A stretch of 64,000 bases of DNA from Nelumbo lutea (Eukaryota; Streptophyta; Magnoliopsida; Proteales; Nelumbonaceae): contig JAKGHH010000002.1 in assembly GCA_022828595.1 (NCBI GenBank), forward strand, positions 72,512,383 to 72,576,382, given 5' to 3'. Under the pieces are notes generated by a model. That model was not told the DNA's origin and ran no database searches. It was given only the letters and a program-made list of their open reading frames with translations. Of the stretch, positions 9,598-21,027 are shown one piece after another. Every line of letters starts with the position of its first letter. Position 1 is the first letter of the stretch. The translations under genes were made by a program, and so were the position numbers.

Positions 9598-10452
9598 TTG
9601 CCTCCTACATCCACAGATGGTCCCATGAAGGAGATGATGAGTGTTCCCCGTGATGAATATGAGAGGTTTATCCAATCACAGCAGAACACGGCGACTTTTG
9701 CTCACTCAAGTATGGCTTGTCCGGCATCTACACCCAATCCCTGGATCATTGACTCTAGAGCCTCCGATCACATGACTGAAACTCGAGGTGTGTTTGCCTC
9801 CTTATCTCATTGCTCAACATCACAATCTGTCACCCTTGCTAATGGTTCCACATCCTCAATTTGTGGTGTTGGTAATGTTGACCTAGATCCTGTATCTCTC
9901 TCATCAATTCTGTATGTTCCTAAATTGCCTTTTAACCTTATATCTGTTAGTAAGCTGACCAAATCACTTAACTGCTCCATTACCTTCTATCCTTCTATGT
10001 GTGTCTTTCAGGATCTCAAGACGGGGATGAAGATTGGTGGAGGGCATGAAGCAGGTGGACTGTATTATCTTGACGGTGGTGGTGGTAGAACTTCAACAGC
10101 TCTCCAGTCATCTCTTTCTCCTCTCCAGTGGCACTGCCGATTTGGTCATCCGTCACTCAAAGTCTTGAAGTCCTTGGTTCCGTCCTTGAGTCAGCTTTCT
10201 GTTTTGGATTGTGAGTCGTGTCAGTTTGGGAAACACCATCGTGTTCCCTTTAGTTCTAGGGTTGATAACCGTGTGTCGAGTCCTTTTTCTTTAGTTCATT
10301 CAGATGTTTGGGGTCCTTATAAAGTAATGTCATATAATGGATATAAATATTTTCTCATTTTTGTGGATGATTTTTCAAGGATGATGTGGCTCTATTTAAT
10401 GAAAGAAATAAGTGAATTGTTTACCATTTTTCAAAAATTTTATATGGGCTGA
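9598..10452 (+). pseudogene. copia-A protease and truncated integrase
   Basis: This frame continues gag after the amber. It has the aspartic protease motif as IIDSRASDHM, where the family has Asp-Ser/Thr-Gly; here Gly is Arg, by one G-to-A change in a CTGG site, so the protease is probably dead. GAG_pre-integrase follows (HCRFGHPSLKVL with CESCQFGKHH). The integrase core starts with VHSDVWGPYKV, giving the first catalytic Asp, then FVDDFSRMMW. It ends at FQKFYMG; the second Asp, the catalytic Glu and the C-terminal domain are absent because the sequence jumps into RT at about 10448. Confidence 0.9.
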
Positions 10453-11518
10453 GCTTAAACAGTCTCCTCGAGCATGGTTTGGTAGGTTCAGTGAGGTGGT
10501 AAAGAAGTTTGGCATGAAACAGTGCAAAGTTGACCATTCTGTATTTAGTCATGACTCTCCGGGAGGAAAAATACTGTTGGTGGTGTATGTAGATGATATT
10601 GGTATTAACAGGCTGAAGACTTATCTGCAGGATCACTTTCAAACAAAGGATCTGGGTAAACTGAAATACTTCTTGGGGATAGAGGTAGCGAGATCCAAGT
10701 ATGGGATTAACCTGTGCTAGAGGAAGTATGTGCTTGATTTGCTGGAAGAAACAGGCTTGTTGGGTGCCAAACCAACTGAAACACCCATGGACACAAATAC
10801 CAAGCTAAGCAGTGATATGGGTGAAGTGTTTGAAGACCCTGGCAGATACCGACGACTTGAGGGCAAACTAAACTACCTAACCATTACCAAACCAGACATC
10901 TCATTTGCAGTTAGTGTGGTAAGCCAGTTCATGCAAAAACCTCTGATTCCTCATTGGAATGCGGTTCTGAGAATTGTGAAGTATCTAAAAGGGGCCCCAG
11001 GTCGCGGTATGATATACAAGAGTGGGGGAAAACTTGAAATAGAAGGGTATTCTGATGCTGATTGGGCCGGTTCTATGTCTGATAGGCGGTCTACTACAGG
11101 CTATTGCACGTTTCTGGGAGGTAACCTGGTGACATGGAAAAGTAAGAAGCAGACGATTGTGGCAAGAAGCAGTGCAGAAGCAAAATATAGGGCTATGGCG
11201 CACACCGCTTGTGAATTAGTGTGGCTAAGGAACCTTCTACAGGAAGTAGGGTACAACATTAACACTCCAATGAAGCTCTATTGTGAAAATCAGGCTGCAG
11301 TTCATATCTCCTCTAATCCAGTGTTTCATGAAAGAACCAAGCACATTGAGGTTGACTGTCACTTTGTGAGGGAGAAGGTGCTGAATGGAGAGCTAGACAC
11401 TACACATGCTAATATAGGGAATCAGTGGGCTGACTTATTTACAAAAGGCTTGAGTCGGGGAAGAGTGGACTACATATGTAACAAGCTGAGAGTATATGAT
11501 ATATACTCACCAGCTTGA
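10453..11518 (+). pseudogene. copia-A reverse transcriptase C-half and RNase H
   Basis: After the deletion junction the frame opens with [12 protein letters not shown], then VVYVDDIGI (the RT YVDD catalytic box), [15 protein letters not shown], and a TAG at 10718 (family residue Gln in SQRKYV). The second frame (10730-11518) covers the RT thumb and RNase H: YSDADWAGSMSDRRSTTGY, SSAEAKYRAMA, YCENQAAVHIS and [15 protein letters not shown], ending VYDIYSPA. The RNase H catalytic residues appear present. RT lacks its N-terminal fingers and first catalytic Asp motif, so the polymerase is not functional. Confidence 0.9.
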
Positions 11519-11525
11519 GGGGGAG
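11516..11525 (+). promoter_or_regulatory. copia-A polypurine tract
   Basis: The sequence tgagggggag sits directly before the 3' LTR, the plus-strand priming site. The same tract precedes the 3' LTRs of copia-B and copia-C. Confidence 0.85.
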
Positions 11526-11805
11526 TGTTAGCGTAGGGGTATTTCTGTCTTTATACCTTGATTGATGTTGCTGATCTGTAATGTTGTGTTGAAACATGTG
11601 CTCTTAACTTAAGTGAGGGCACATAGGTCTTTTCAGTCATGTTTTAATAATAATATAAATACTTACTGGCCGACTGGGAGAAGATAGGTTGACTCTTTCA
11701 GTTCGAACCAGAATTCTCTCTTTCTCTCTTTCTTTATCACTTTTCCTTCTTCTACATAACTGAACTCAGTCAGGCCGAACTCTAAGGCAGACCTGAATTA
11801 TAACA
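11526..11805 (+). repeat. copia-A 3' LTR (280 bp)
   Basis: This near-identical partner of the 5' LTR starts tgttagcgtagg and ends tgaattataaca. It is followed by the second ctaaa target copy and then by the resumed LINE-e reading frame. Confidence 0.93.
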
Positions 11806-12368
11806 CTAAACTTTGATGGAAGTAGCACAAGGAACCCCGGACAATCAAGGATTGGGGGTGTCTTCAGGGATGAGAATGGGGTTGTTTTTGTCATGTTTTC
11901 AGGGCCAATTGGTGTGGGTGACTCTCTCAGAGATAAGACCCACGCAGTTTTGGAAGGTGTCCAGAAAGCTAGGGAGATGAAAATTAGAAAACTTATAATT
12001 GAAGGGGACTCGGAGGTGGTAATTGGGTGGCTGAACAAAGAAGACAACAGCTTATGGAGTTATAGTAATTTGAAGAGAAAATTCAGATGGCTGGTTCAAG
12101 AAATGGAAGTTAAAATCACTTGGGTAAATAGGTCAGCTAATTCTTTTGTTGATGGGCTAGCTAAACAAGGGGTGGACAGGGATGTCAGGTTCTGGGCAAA
12201 GAAGTGATTTACTTTTCTTCTTTTTCTGTTCTCTCTTCCTCTCTTGTTTCCTCTTTTGGGGCTCTTGATGTAGCTGAAAGATGAGAAATTTGTCTTCCTC
12301 TCTATAGTTATTGTGATAATTAATGAATTAATGAATTAATGAATTGTGTTATTGATCCAAAAAAAAAA
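11806..12368 (+). pseudogene. LINE-e RNase H C-terminus and 3' tail
   Basis: The frame runs to the stop at 12205-12207 as NFDGSSTRNPGQ, LIIEGDSEVVIGWLN and ITWVNRSANSFVDGLAKQGV, ending FWAKK, the typical C-terminus of RNase H-bearing plant LINEs. The first Asp (FDGS), the third (EGDSE) and the last (VDGLAK) are visible. At the usual Glu (RAELLA in relatives) this copy reads RDKTHA, a Glu-to-Lys change that would disable catalysis. The 3' UTR ends in a ten-A run at 12359-12368. With the 7550-7594 piece it forms one 5'-truncated LINE. Confidence 0.85.
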
Positions 12369-12428
12369 TAATAATAGGTAATATATATAAGAGAGGGCTA
12401 AATTATAGGAAGATGACCATTTAGAAAG

Positions 12429-13948
12429 GAACATTGAAGAAGAGGAGATAAAAGGGCAGTGTTCATGATGGATAGATCTAAGGCGCCAGGTCCGGATGGT
12501 TTTACTATGGCTTTCTACCAAGATTGTTGGGACATTTTGAAAGAGGATTTATGTGATGCTGTTAGGGAATTTGCCGAGAATCATATAGTAAGCCCGGGAG
12601 TCAATGCCACTTTTTTGGCCTTAGTCCCTAAGAAACCAGATGCTATCCAACCTAAGGATTACAGGCCAATTAGTTTGGTAACTAGCACTTACAAAATCTT
12701 GGCTAAGGTGTTGTCTTTGAGGTTGAAAGTAGTTCTCCCATCCCTAATAATCCAAGCCCAAGGGGCATTTGTATAAGGGAGACAAATAGTAGATCAGATC
12801 CTAATTGCTAGTGAGTGTGTGGAGGATATGAGAAGATCGAAAAGAAAAGGCTTTGTTTGTAAGTTGGATCTAGAAAAGGCCTATGACTTGGTGGGCTAGC
12901 ACTTCATGGTACAAGTAATGAGAAATTGTGGCTTTGGGAATAAGTGGTGCAGTTGGATTTTTGGATGTGTGAGTTCATGGAATTACTCTGTCCTGATTAA
13001 TGGAGTGGTGAAGGACTTCTTCCCAGCTTGTAGAGGTATCAGGCAAGGGGACCCTCTATCACCTTTCCTCTTCACTCTAATAGCAGAGGTGCTTAGTAGA
13101 ATGATCTCAAAGGCTGATAGAGAAGAAGTGATTAAAGGGTGGAGGAAAGGTAGGGATGGTACTCCGATCACCCATCTCCAATTTGCAGATGATATTTTAA
13201 TTTTTTGTGAAGGGAACGATATTGAGAAAGTGAGAAATCTTAAGGATCTGGTTAGGAACTTTGAGAGGGTGTCAAATTTTAGTGTCAACTTTGGGAAGAG
13301 TTGTGTAGCCGGGATAGTCAGGTGGAGGCTATAGCAAGAAGCTTAGGGTGTTCTATCTCATCTTGGCCTATGACCTACTTGGGGCTTTCGTTAGGGGCAA
13401 ACCCTAGGTAAAGTAACTTTGGGTGTCCAGTGGTGGAGAGGTTTCAAAAGAAGTTGACTTCATGGAGGAAAAACTATATATCTTTTTTTTTTTTTTTTGG
13501 GGGGGGGGGGTAGAATCACGTTGATAAGAGCCACATTAGCTAACCTACCAACTTATTTCCTATTTATGTTTAGGATACCACCTAGGGAAGCTAAGAAGCT
13601 AGAGAAGGTGATGAGAGATTTCCTTTGGGAGCCAGGGGAAAGTAAGAAGGATCACTTGATAAAATGGAAGGTGGTATGCCAGAATAAAGAGGGGGGACTG
13701 GGGTTAGGGAATTTGATTAAAAATAAATAAAGCACTACTAGGGAAGTGGTTGTGGAGGTGGCCAGTGGAGAGAGAGAGAGGCCTTGGCATGAGGTGGTGG
13801 GTAGTATTCATGGTCGCTCAGAAAATGGGTGGGATGCTAGATTATCACAGCGGACAACCTTGGCAACACCATGGAAAGCTATTCATGGCATCCTTCCTCA
13901 GTTTCTCAATTTTGTCAAGTATGATGTTTGTAATGGTAACTCTGTCCT
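12429..13948 (+). pseudogene. LINE-f ORF2 fragment (RT domain), left of LINE-g
   Basis: This 5'-truncated LINE begins inside ORF2 just before the RT domain. RT motifs: DRSKAPGPDGF (12470), NATFLALVPK, YRPISL, KLDLEKAYDLV (12860), ACRGIRQGDPLSPFLF (13030) and LQFADDILIF (13170), followed by thumb and connector (YFLFMFRIP, then GRSENGWDA and ATPWKAIHGI). Stops at 12774 and 12897 (a CTGG-to-CTAG change at DLVDW) break it. At 13949 LINE-g is inserted within VCNGNSVL, and coding resumes near 21028. A perfect 18-bp target duplication, agatgaccatttagaaag, lies at 12411-12428 and 22315-22332. Confidence 0.88.
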
Positions 13949-14191
13949 AATCTAGCAAGTTGTGTGAAATCTGGAAGCACTCAGTCAATAATCAACTTGC
14001 CAATATCCACCACTACTCTCTCCATCTTCCAAACCTTGCAACCAATTGTTCCTCTCCTTCCAAATACCCCAACATTACCACAAAAGGGATGCAACTCCAA
14101 ACAACTCTGGCTTTCTTACTACCACTAATCTTCAGCCAACAGAAGATTTCTGCTGGACAACTTGGCTAAAAGCAAAGTCTTTGAAATCCAT
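13949..14191 (+). other. LINE-g 5' segment of unknown origin
   Basis: This C/T-rich stretch lies between the LINE-f target site (tggtaactctgtcct, 13934-13948) and the first recognisable LINE ORF1 codons. It has no visible match to the 5' part of the longer relative LINE-j, apart from a short aaaagcaaag near 14170. It may be a LINE-g 5' UTR unlike that of LINE-j, or DNA picked up on insertion. Confidence 0.45.
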
Positions 14192-16740
14192 GGAGTTCGT
14201 GCAGGCAGGTCAGTGGATGAGATCCTTGAAGATAGAAGCAAAAAATCTCATGTTCGAAGAGATGAGAATTAAGGGGAAGGTAAGCCTGAAGGTAAGGGAA
14301 GCGAAAAAGGGTAAAATATTGCTGGAAGGATTAGAAGTGATCGAGTGGCTAAGAGAGTTCATAGCTGGAGCCTGTTCAAAAGGTAAGAAGATAAACTGGT
14401 AGGATTTTAGTACATTAGAAGGGAGAAGATATGTTGTTGAATGTAAGAGGAATAGAAAAGGTTTCTTCATAGCTTTGGCTGAATTTTTTGGTAAGGGATG
14501 AAGGCAAGTGGTGTGTCTACCAGCAGGAAAACAGAACCAAGGTTGGGGGGAAGTTGACTGGTTGCTCAAAGAGTTCTTAGTACAAAGAGTAGCAAATGAT
14601 AAAAAAAGCCTCCATAAGGGAGGAGAAGGCATATCTCAGCAATAGCAGGGTAGAACAAGGGCCAGTGGTCATGGCAAAAACAAAAGGCCAATGCAGAATG
14701 GTGGGAGGTCTAGAGAGAGAGGAGTGGGATAGTAAGTTTATGATACAAGCCAAGTAAAAGGTTAATTATTTGGAAATATCAACTATCAATGTTCAGGCTG
14801 ATTTCGGATCATTCACAGTCTTTAAATGGAATCCAACATCCAACTCCAAGGATTTTTTTGTCAAAGATGGTGTGGTGGTGCATGTAATAGGCTTGCCATT
14901 TCATCTATGGAAACAAGAAATAGCAGAGTCTATAGCTGTATTGTGTGGAGGAATCTTGAAAGGAGCTTTCTAGGGTGATCTTTACTCAGTAGCAATCCTG
15001 CTAAGTGGTGTGAAGCTAGAAGACATTCTACGAAAGATAGAGGTATGAACAGAGGGGAGCTTTGTCTCTGTGTGGTTAGCTTCCTCCATTGAAGCAGGGT
15101 TGTGGAAGGAGGCTCGTATGGTAGGAGGGGAGGAGGAGGAAGAAGAAGCATTACGTGGACCTGTGAGATTGGTTAATTCAAATGGGAAGGAATGTTTCAC
15201 TAAAAAGGGCCAACAAGTTCTAGGAAGCCAAAAAGCTTTGGGGCAGTTGGAAGGTCAAACCTAGAGAAAGCAAGATAAGGATATGACAAATGGTAGATCC
15301 TTTGCGCAGGTGGTGTCAGGGGAAACAGACAAAAACTTACCAGTGGCGAAAGGGAGAGGGCTGAACCAGCAACCTCAGACAGGGAAGGTTGCTGGCTCGA
15401 CCATTAAAACAGGGGGGCGTGACTTTTTAAGAGGTCACGTGGGACGAAAAGACTTAGAAAATGGGCCCAATCGAGTGGATCCCTTTTGTGGTGGGCTGGA
15501 GAAGGCAACTCAAGTAAAGGTTTTAAAGTCGGGTTCCTATAGTCTTGAGCCCAAGGCCCATTAAAAGACAGATGGGCCGAGGGACACTTTAAGTAAGCAC
15601 GTGACTAGGAGGAGGGATGAGCTGGTAGACGAGACTAAGCGTCTATCTTCTTCTACCCCGAATCCCTCCTTTCGATCGAACAGATCAGGCGCAAAATCTC
15701 AAGACTCTCAGTCTCGAGGCTCTCTACAGTGGGTTCCATCCAACCTGGCGAACCATCTTTCACCAGATAGGCGCAACCCGAGATACCTGAAGCCTAGTGA
15801 TTTGAACAGAACAAGGTCTGAAGATTGGTTGTGTGAACAAAACAGCAGTGACGATTCTGATAGAGACGAAGCGTTAAGTTTGGGAAGTCTGTCTCCGAAA
15901 AGCAACAATGAGTTACTTGAAATAGAAAGTTTGCATACAGAGCTGTTGTTTTTAGAGGAAGAGACTGAAGAGGTAGGTGGCGGGAAGACTAGAAATGGTG
16001 AAGAAAATGATTCTAAATCTATGAAAACTCCTCCTTTCGTCGAGGGAGCTGACCCTGAGTCTAATGAATTACAGGATGTTGGGGGAGAGGGACCAGAATC
16101 GGCCGTTAGGGTGGATGTGAGTATTCTAGTGTCGGAAACACAGAGAGGTTTTCCAAGTGGGTAGGTCGTTAGGAAGTGATTCTTTCACTATGTCTACTTC
16201 ACTACCTTGTCCAAAAAGGGGAAAGGCCTTAAAACCATTTGCCGCCTGTCAGCACTTCAGTTCCAGTGATTCTAGTCCTACCCCCGTCATACCAGGTATG
16301 GGTGTCAATTCTTTTATAGGTAATGACTTGTTTTCTATGTCTGTAACAGATATCCAGGCTTCCCATCCAGGAGGTTCTGATGCAAGAGAGAGGGTGATAG
16401 TGGAAGAAGAAGAGAGGGCGTTGGAAGGAAGTAGTAAGGGGGAGGCAGACAGAATTTTGGAGCTGATTTGTACAATGATGGAGGAAAAAAAAAAGGAAGG
16501 ACTCTAAGAAAGATGTTGTAGCCAAAATAAGTGTAAGCAGGGTAAAATTCTTCCTCAAACATTGGCTGGAAAGGATGGAGAAAAGAAAAAGGATAATTGT
16601 TGTATTAGGAAGGGGGGGAAGGAACAAATAAGAAAAAAATATCTGAAGTGGAAAGGCTAATTTCAGACATTGAGGAGGATTTAGAATTCAGTGGTAGAAG
16701 GGATAGGAGGAATGGCTTAAATGAGGAGACTATGGCCTTT
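14192..16740 (+). pseudogene. LINE-g ORF1 (Gag-like, DUF4283-type), broken
   Basis: This is the counterpart of the intact ORF1 of LINE-j. In order: SLKIEAKNLMFEEMRIKGKV, the conserved FIAGACSKGKKINW, a frameshifted middle, then VVVHVIGLPFHLWKQEIAES (about 14875-14930). GRSFAQVVSGE follows at 15294, then a Ser/Asp/Glu-rich hydrophilic half with LSPDRRNPRYLKPSD. Stops at 14401, 14502 and 15262 plus frameshifts separate the pieces. ORF1 proteins of this type bind LINE RNA. No CCHC knuckle is seen. It reaches the start of ORF2 with no intervening gene. Confidence 0.8.
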
Positions 16741-16767
16741 TCATGGGTTTTTTGCTATTTTGTCTCG

Positions 16768-19700
16768 ATGAAAATTATTAGCTAGAATGTAAGAGGGTTA
16801 GGGAGTGCAAGAAAGAGAAGGGTGATCAAAGACCTACTACGAAGGGAAAAACCCGATATTGTGTTGTTAAAAGAATCCAAAATGATGGAATTAGATGGGA
16901 GATGGGTGAGGAGTTTTTGGAGATCTAGTGGTTTAGGTTGGAGCTTGTCTCCTTCTTGGGGAGCCTCGGGGGGGATCGTAACACTGTGGAGGGAGGATGT
17001 GGTGGAAGTAGTGGAAGAATTGATAGGCAGATTCTCAGTTTCCATTAAGTGTAAGAATGTAGAGAATGGGTGTGTATGGGTCTTAACCAATGTTTATGGC
17101 CCTAATTCCTATAGAGAGAGGAATGAGATGTGGGAGGAACTATATGCAATCAAGGGGCTATGGTATGGTCTTTGGTGCCTGGGCGGGGATTTTAATGTCA
17201 TTAGATTATTTGATGAAACCAGTAATCCCCAACAGGTAATTTCAACAAGCATGAGGGAATTTAATGGTTTTATTGAAGAATGTGAACTGAAGGAAATACC
17301 TCTGCTGCAAGCCAGTTACACTTGGTCCAACCTTCAGGCAACCCCTTTGTGTTCGAAGCTGGACAGATTCTTATTTAACCTTGTCTAGGAGAATAGTTTG
17401 CAAAACTTGGTTGCTAGAGCGTTACCCAGGGTCACATCCGATCACTGTCCTATCCAAATAGGTACTGAGTCATTTTCTATAGGACCCAAACCTTTTAGAT
17501 TCGAAAATATGTGGCTCACCCATCCAGATTTTGTGAAAAAAGTGAAGGAATGGTGGGGTGAGGAGGAGGGGGGTAAGATGGAAGGGGATCAAGTTCCATA
17601 AGAAATTAAAAAGGCTGAGAGCCAAAATAAAAGAGTGGAATAGAGATCAGTTTGGTAGAAATGAGGAGCAAAAACTGTGCTTAATTTCTCGCATAGAGAA
17701 CTTGGATGTAAAGGAATCTCAAAATGGGCTGACCAAGGAGGACAGAGTGTTAAGGAGACAATTGAAAAAGGATTTGGAAGAGGTGTTATTGAGGGAAGAA
17801 ATCAGTTGGAGACAAAAATCTAGACACAAGTGGATTAAGGAAGGCGATGGGAACACTAGATTCTTCCATGATTTGGCAAATGGGAGACGAAGAAAAAATC
17901 TTGTGACCAAGCTAGAGATAGAAGAGGAGGTAATTACCAATCAGGATGACATAGCCAGAAAATTTGTGGACCACTTCAAATCGATTTATAGAAGACCTTT
18001 GAGTGAGAGAGCAGTCATGGAAATGGTGGATTGGCTAAGAATTGATGACGGAGTGGCAAAGTGGCTGGAAAGGGATTTTGAGGAAGAAGAGATTAAGAAA
18101 GTTGTCTTTCTAATGGATAGATCCAAGGCTCCGGGTCCAGATGGCTTTACAATGGGCTTTTATGAAGACTGTTGGGAGGTGGTGAAAGAGGATTAGTTGA
18201 AGTCTTTAAGGAAATTGCAGACAATCACACTATAAGCCCTGGAATTAATGCCACCTTTTTGGCCCTGATACCTAAGAAGATTGATGCCAACCACCCAAAA
18301 GATTTTAGGCCTATTAGTCTGGGGACAAGCATGTATAAAATTCTGGCTAAAGTGCTCTCATTTAGGATCAAAATAGTCCTCCCTTCTATCATTAGTGAAA
18401 CCCAGGGGGCTTTCATTCAAGGGCGACAAATAACAGACCAGATCTTAATTGTGAATGAGTGTGTGGAGGAAATGAAAAGGTCTAGTAAGAGAGGATTCAT
18501 TTGTAAATTGGATCTTGAAAAGGCCTATGATTTGGTGGACTGGGAGTTTCTATTAGAGGTTATGCAAAACTGTGGGTTTGGGGACAAGTGGTGTAATTGG
18601 ATCTTTGGGTGTATCAGTACTTGTCACTACTCTATTCTAGTAAATGGTATGGTGAGGGACTTTTTTCCAGCTTGCAGGGGTGTCAGGCAAGGGGATCCAC
18701 TCTCACCCTTCCTTTTTACCTTAGTAGCTGATGTGATTTGTAGGATCATTACTAAGGCTGACGGTGAAGATGCCAGTAGGGGTTGGAGAATAGGGAGAGA
18801 CCAAGTACCCATCACCCACCTTCAATTTACAGATGATCTAATGATCTTTTGTGAAGGAGGTTTTAGCAAAAAGGTAGCAAACCTAAAGGAGCTAATAAAA
18901 GGTTTTGAAAGTATCTCTAATTTGAGAATAAATCTGGAAAAGAGCTGCATAGCAGGTATAAATTTGGAGGTAGGGGAGGTCGAGGCTATTGCGGAGTGTC
19001 TTGAGTGTTCCACCTTTGGTTGGCCTATGTCATATTTAGGGCTTCCTTTAGGGGCAAATCCTAGGGAGAGTAGATTTTGGACCCCAGTGATAAAAAAGTT
19101 TGAGAAGAGATTAGCCTAATGGAAGAGGAATTATATCTCTTTAGGAGGGAGAATTACCCTATGAAAGAGCTACCTTGGCTAACTTACCTACCTATTATTT
19201 GTCTGTTTTTAGGATACCCGTTAGGGAAGCTAGGAAACTGGAGAAGTTGATGAAAGATTTCTTATGGGAGCCAGGACAAGAAAAAAATGATCACTTGGTT
19301 AATTGGGAAATTGTGTGCAGAAGTAAAGAATAGGGGGGTTTGGGACTTGGGAGGGTAACTAGAAAAAATCAAACTCTGTTAGAGAAATGGTTGTGGCGGT
19401 GGCCTTTGGAAAGAGAGAGATTGTGGCATGAGGTGGTGGGAAGCATTCATGGGAGGTCAGAGAATGGATGGGATGCTGGTGTATCGAGGCAAGCTAACCT
19501 AGCAGCACCTTGGAAGGCTATTCACAACACCCTTCCTCAATTCCTCAATTTTATCAGGTATGAAGTTTGTTTTGGCAACTCTATCCATTTTTGAGAGGAT
19601 ATTTGGGTAGGAGACACACCGTTAAAGGATTTGTTCCCTTCGCTATTTTCTATTTCTCTGTACAAAAAAGAGATGGTCTCAAAATTTGTCTCACCTTTGG

Positions 19701-20876
19701 GAACACCCTTAGATCCTACTTGGGATTTTGGGTTTCGTAGAGGACTTAGGGATGACGAAATTGATTCTCTTTCTGCGTTGCTCGGTTGTCTTAATCAGGT
19801 TTGTTTGGATCCCTTCAAGCCAGATAAGAGGGTTTGGACTCTTAGACCCAATGGAACCTTCACTTGTGCTTCTTTCTTCAAGTCCATCTCTCAACTTTCT
19901 ACTAACCAACCCTTTCCGTCAAAAGAAATTTGGTGTAGGCCAGTTCCCCCAAAAAAGATGGCATGGGAAAGTAAACACTTTAGATAACCTACAAAAGAGA
20001 AGACCTTTCCTCTGTATTTCTCCTAATTGGTGTATCCTCTGTAGAGCTCACGATGAGGATTGTTACCATCTATTTAAATCTTGTCCCTTTTCTGCAGACC
20101 TTTGGGCTTGGCTACTTTCGTTGTTTGGGGGTAGTTGGAGTCTACCAGCAGAAGTTCACATGCTCTCCAACCATTCTACCTTTTATTGGCCTACAAAAAT
20201 AGGGAGAATTATGTGGAGATGTGCTCGTGCTGCCTTGACTTGGACTCTTTGGGAGGAAAGGAATCTCATAATCTTTCAAGATAAGGAAAGAAACAGCCAT
20301 GATTTGAAAGACTGTGTGTTAAATAGGGCAATACATTGGCTGAAGACCTTGGAAATCTTTCATCAATTCTCCTTTAATGACCTTTGGAGAAAATGGTCAG
20401 CAGTAGCGAGGTGTTCATCTCTAAAGGACAAATCAATTACAAGTTGGTCTCCTCCATCCGAAGGCTCACTAAAGTTGAACTTTGATGGAAGCAACATGGG
20501 TAATCCAGGTTTATCCGGAATGGGGGTGCTTTGAGAAATGCGATGGGGGAGATTTTGTTGCTTTACTCAGGTCCCTTGGGATTTGAAAACTCCATTAGGG
20601 CAGAACTTTTAGCTGCTGTACAAGGGGTGCAATTTGCAAACCAGCTGGGGGTACAACAACTAATAATCGAGAGGGGATTCCAAAGTGGTGGTGGGTTGGT
20701 TGAAAAATTTTGAAGAGGCTATGTGGCGATACAAGAATGAAATGAAGAAATTTAGTTGGTTGACAAGGAATATGTTGGTCACTGTACAGTGGGTGGGGAG
20801 ATCAGCAAATACTTTGTCAGATATGTTAGCTAAGCAAGGGGTAAATAGGGAAGAATTATTTTGGGCTCAGTTGTGA
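16768..20876 (+). pseudogene. LINE-g ORF2: endonuclease, RT, zf-RVT, RNase H
   Basis: The canonical start MKIIS at 16768 is followed by TAG (16783-16785) where relatives have Trp (SWNVRG). EN motifs: PDIVLLKESK, PSWGASGGIVTLWR, NVYGPN, GGDFNVI and DRFLFNLV; a second TAG (17386) precedes SDHCPI. RT: DRSKAPGPDGF, KLDLEKAYDLVDW, RGVRQGDPLSPFLF and LQFTDDLMIF, with Thr for the usual Ala of FADD. The zf-RVT region includes CILCRAHDEDCYHL. RNase H (from about 20460): LNFDGSNMGNPG, RAELLAAV, and WVGRSANTLSDMLAKQGV, ending FWAQL. Frameshifts near 17575, 18175, 19965 and 20670 inactivate it. Domain order is full-length. Confidence 0.88.
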
Positions 20877-21015
20877 TTCTTGTTTTTCTTTCCTAGTTTA
20901 CTTGTAAGATTCAAGGAGGGGCTGCAGCTCGTGCCTCTCGCTGGGATGATGTATGAACTCACTCTAAATTTGCTTCTGAATCAATAAACTTATTATTATT
21001 CATAAAAAAAAAAAA
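20877..21015 (+). other. LINE-g 3' UTR and poly(A)
   Basis: The UTR contains ggggctgcagctcgtgcctc and an aataaac polyadenylation-like box (20984), and ends in a twelve-A run (21004-21015). The same UTR is found in LINE-j, LINE-m and LINE-o. Directly after it tggtattgtcct (21016-21027) imperfectly repeats the left target tggtaactctgtcct. Confidence 0.85.
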
Positions 21016-21027
21016 TGGTATTGTCCT

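Larger units (their letters stand above)
7595..11805 (+). mobile_element. copia-A: LTR retrotransposon with internal deletion
   Basis: This is a complete insertion bounded by LTRs 7595-7882 and 11526-11805 and by perfect 5-bp duplications ctaaa (7590-7594 and 11806-11810). Order: LTR, PBS, gag, protease, partial integrase, partial RT, RNase H, PPT, LTR, which is Ty1/copia order. By hand alignment the LTRs differ at about six substitutions plus an 8-bp CT-repeat indel, so the insertion is fairly recent. The integrase C-half and the RT N-half are missing at about 10448, so it cannot move on its own. It lies in LINE-e, in the 15.8-kb host intron, antisense to the host gene. Confidence 0.95.
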
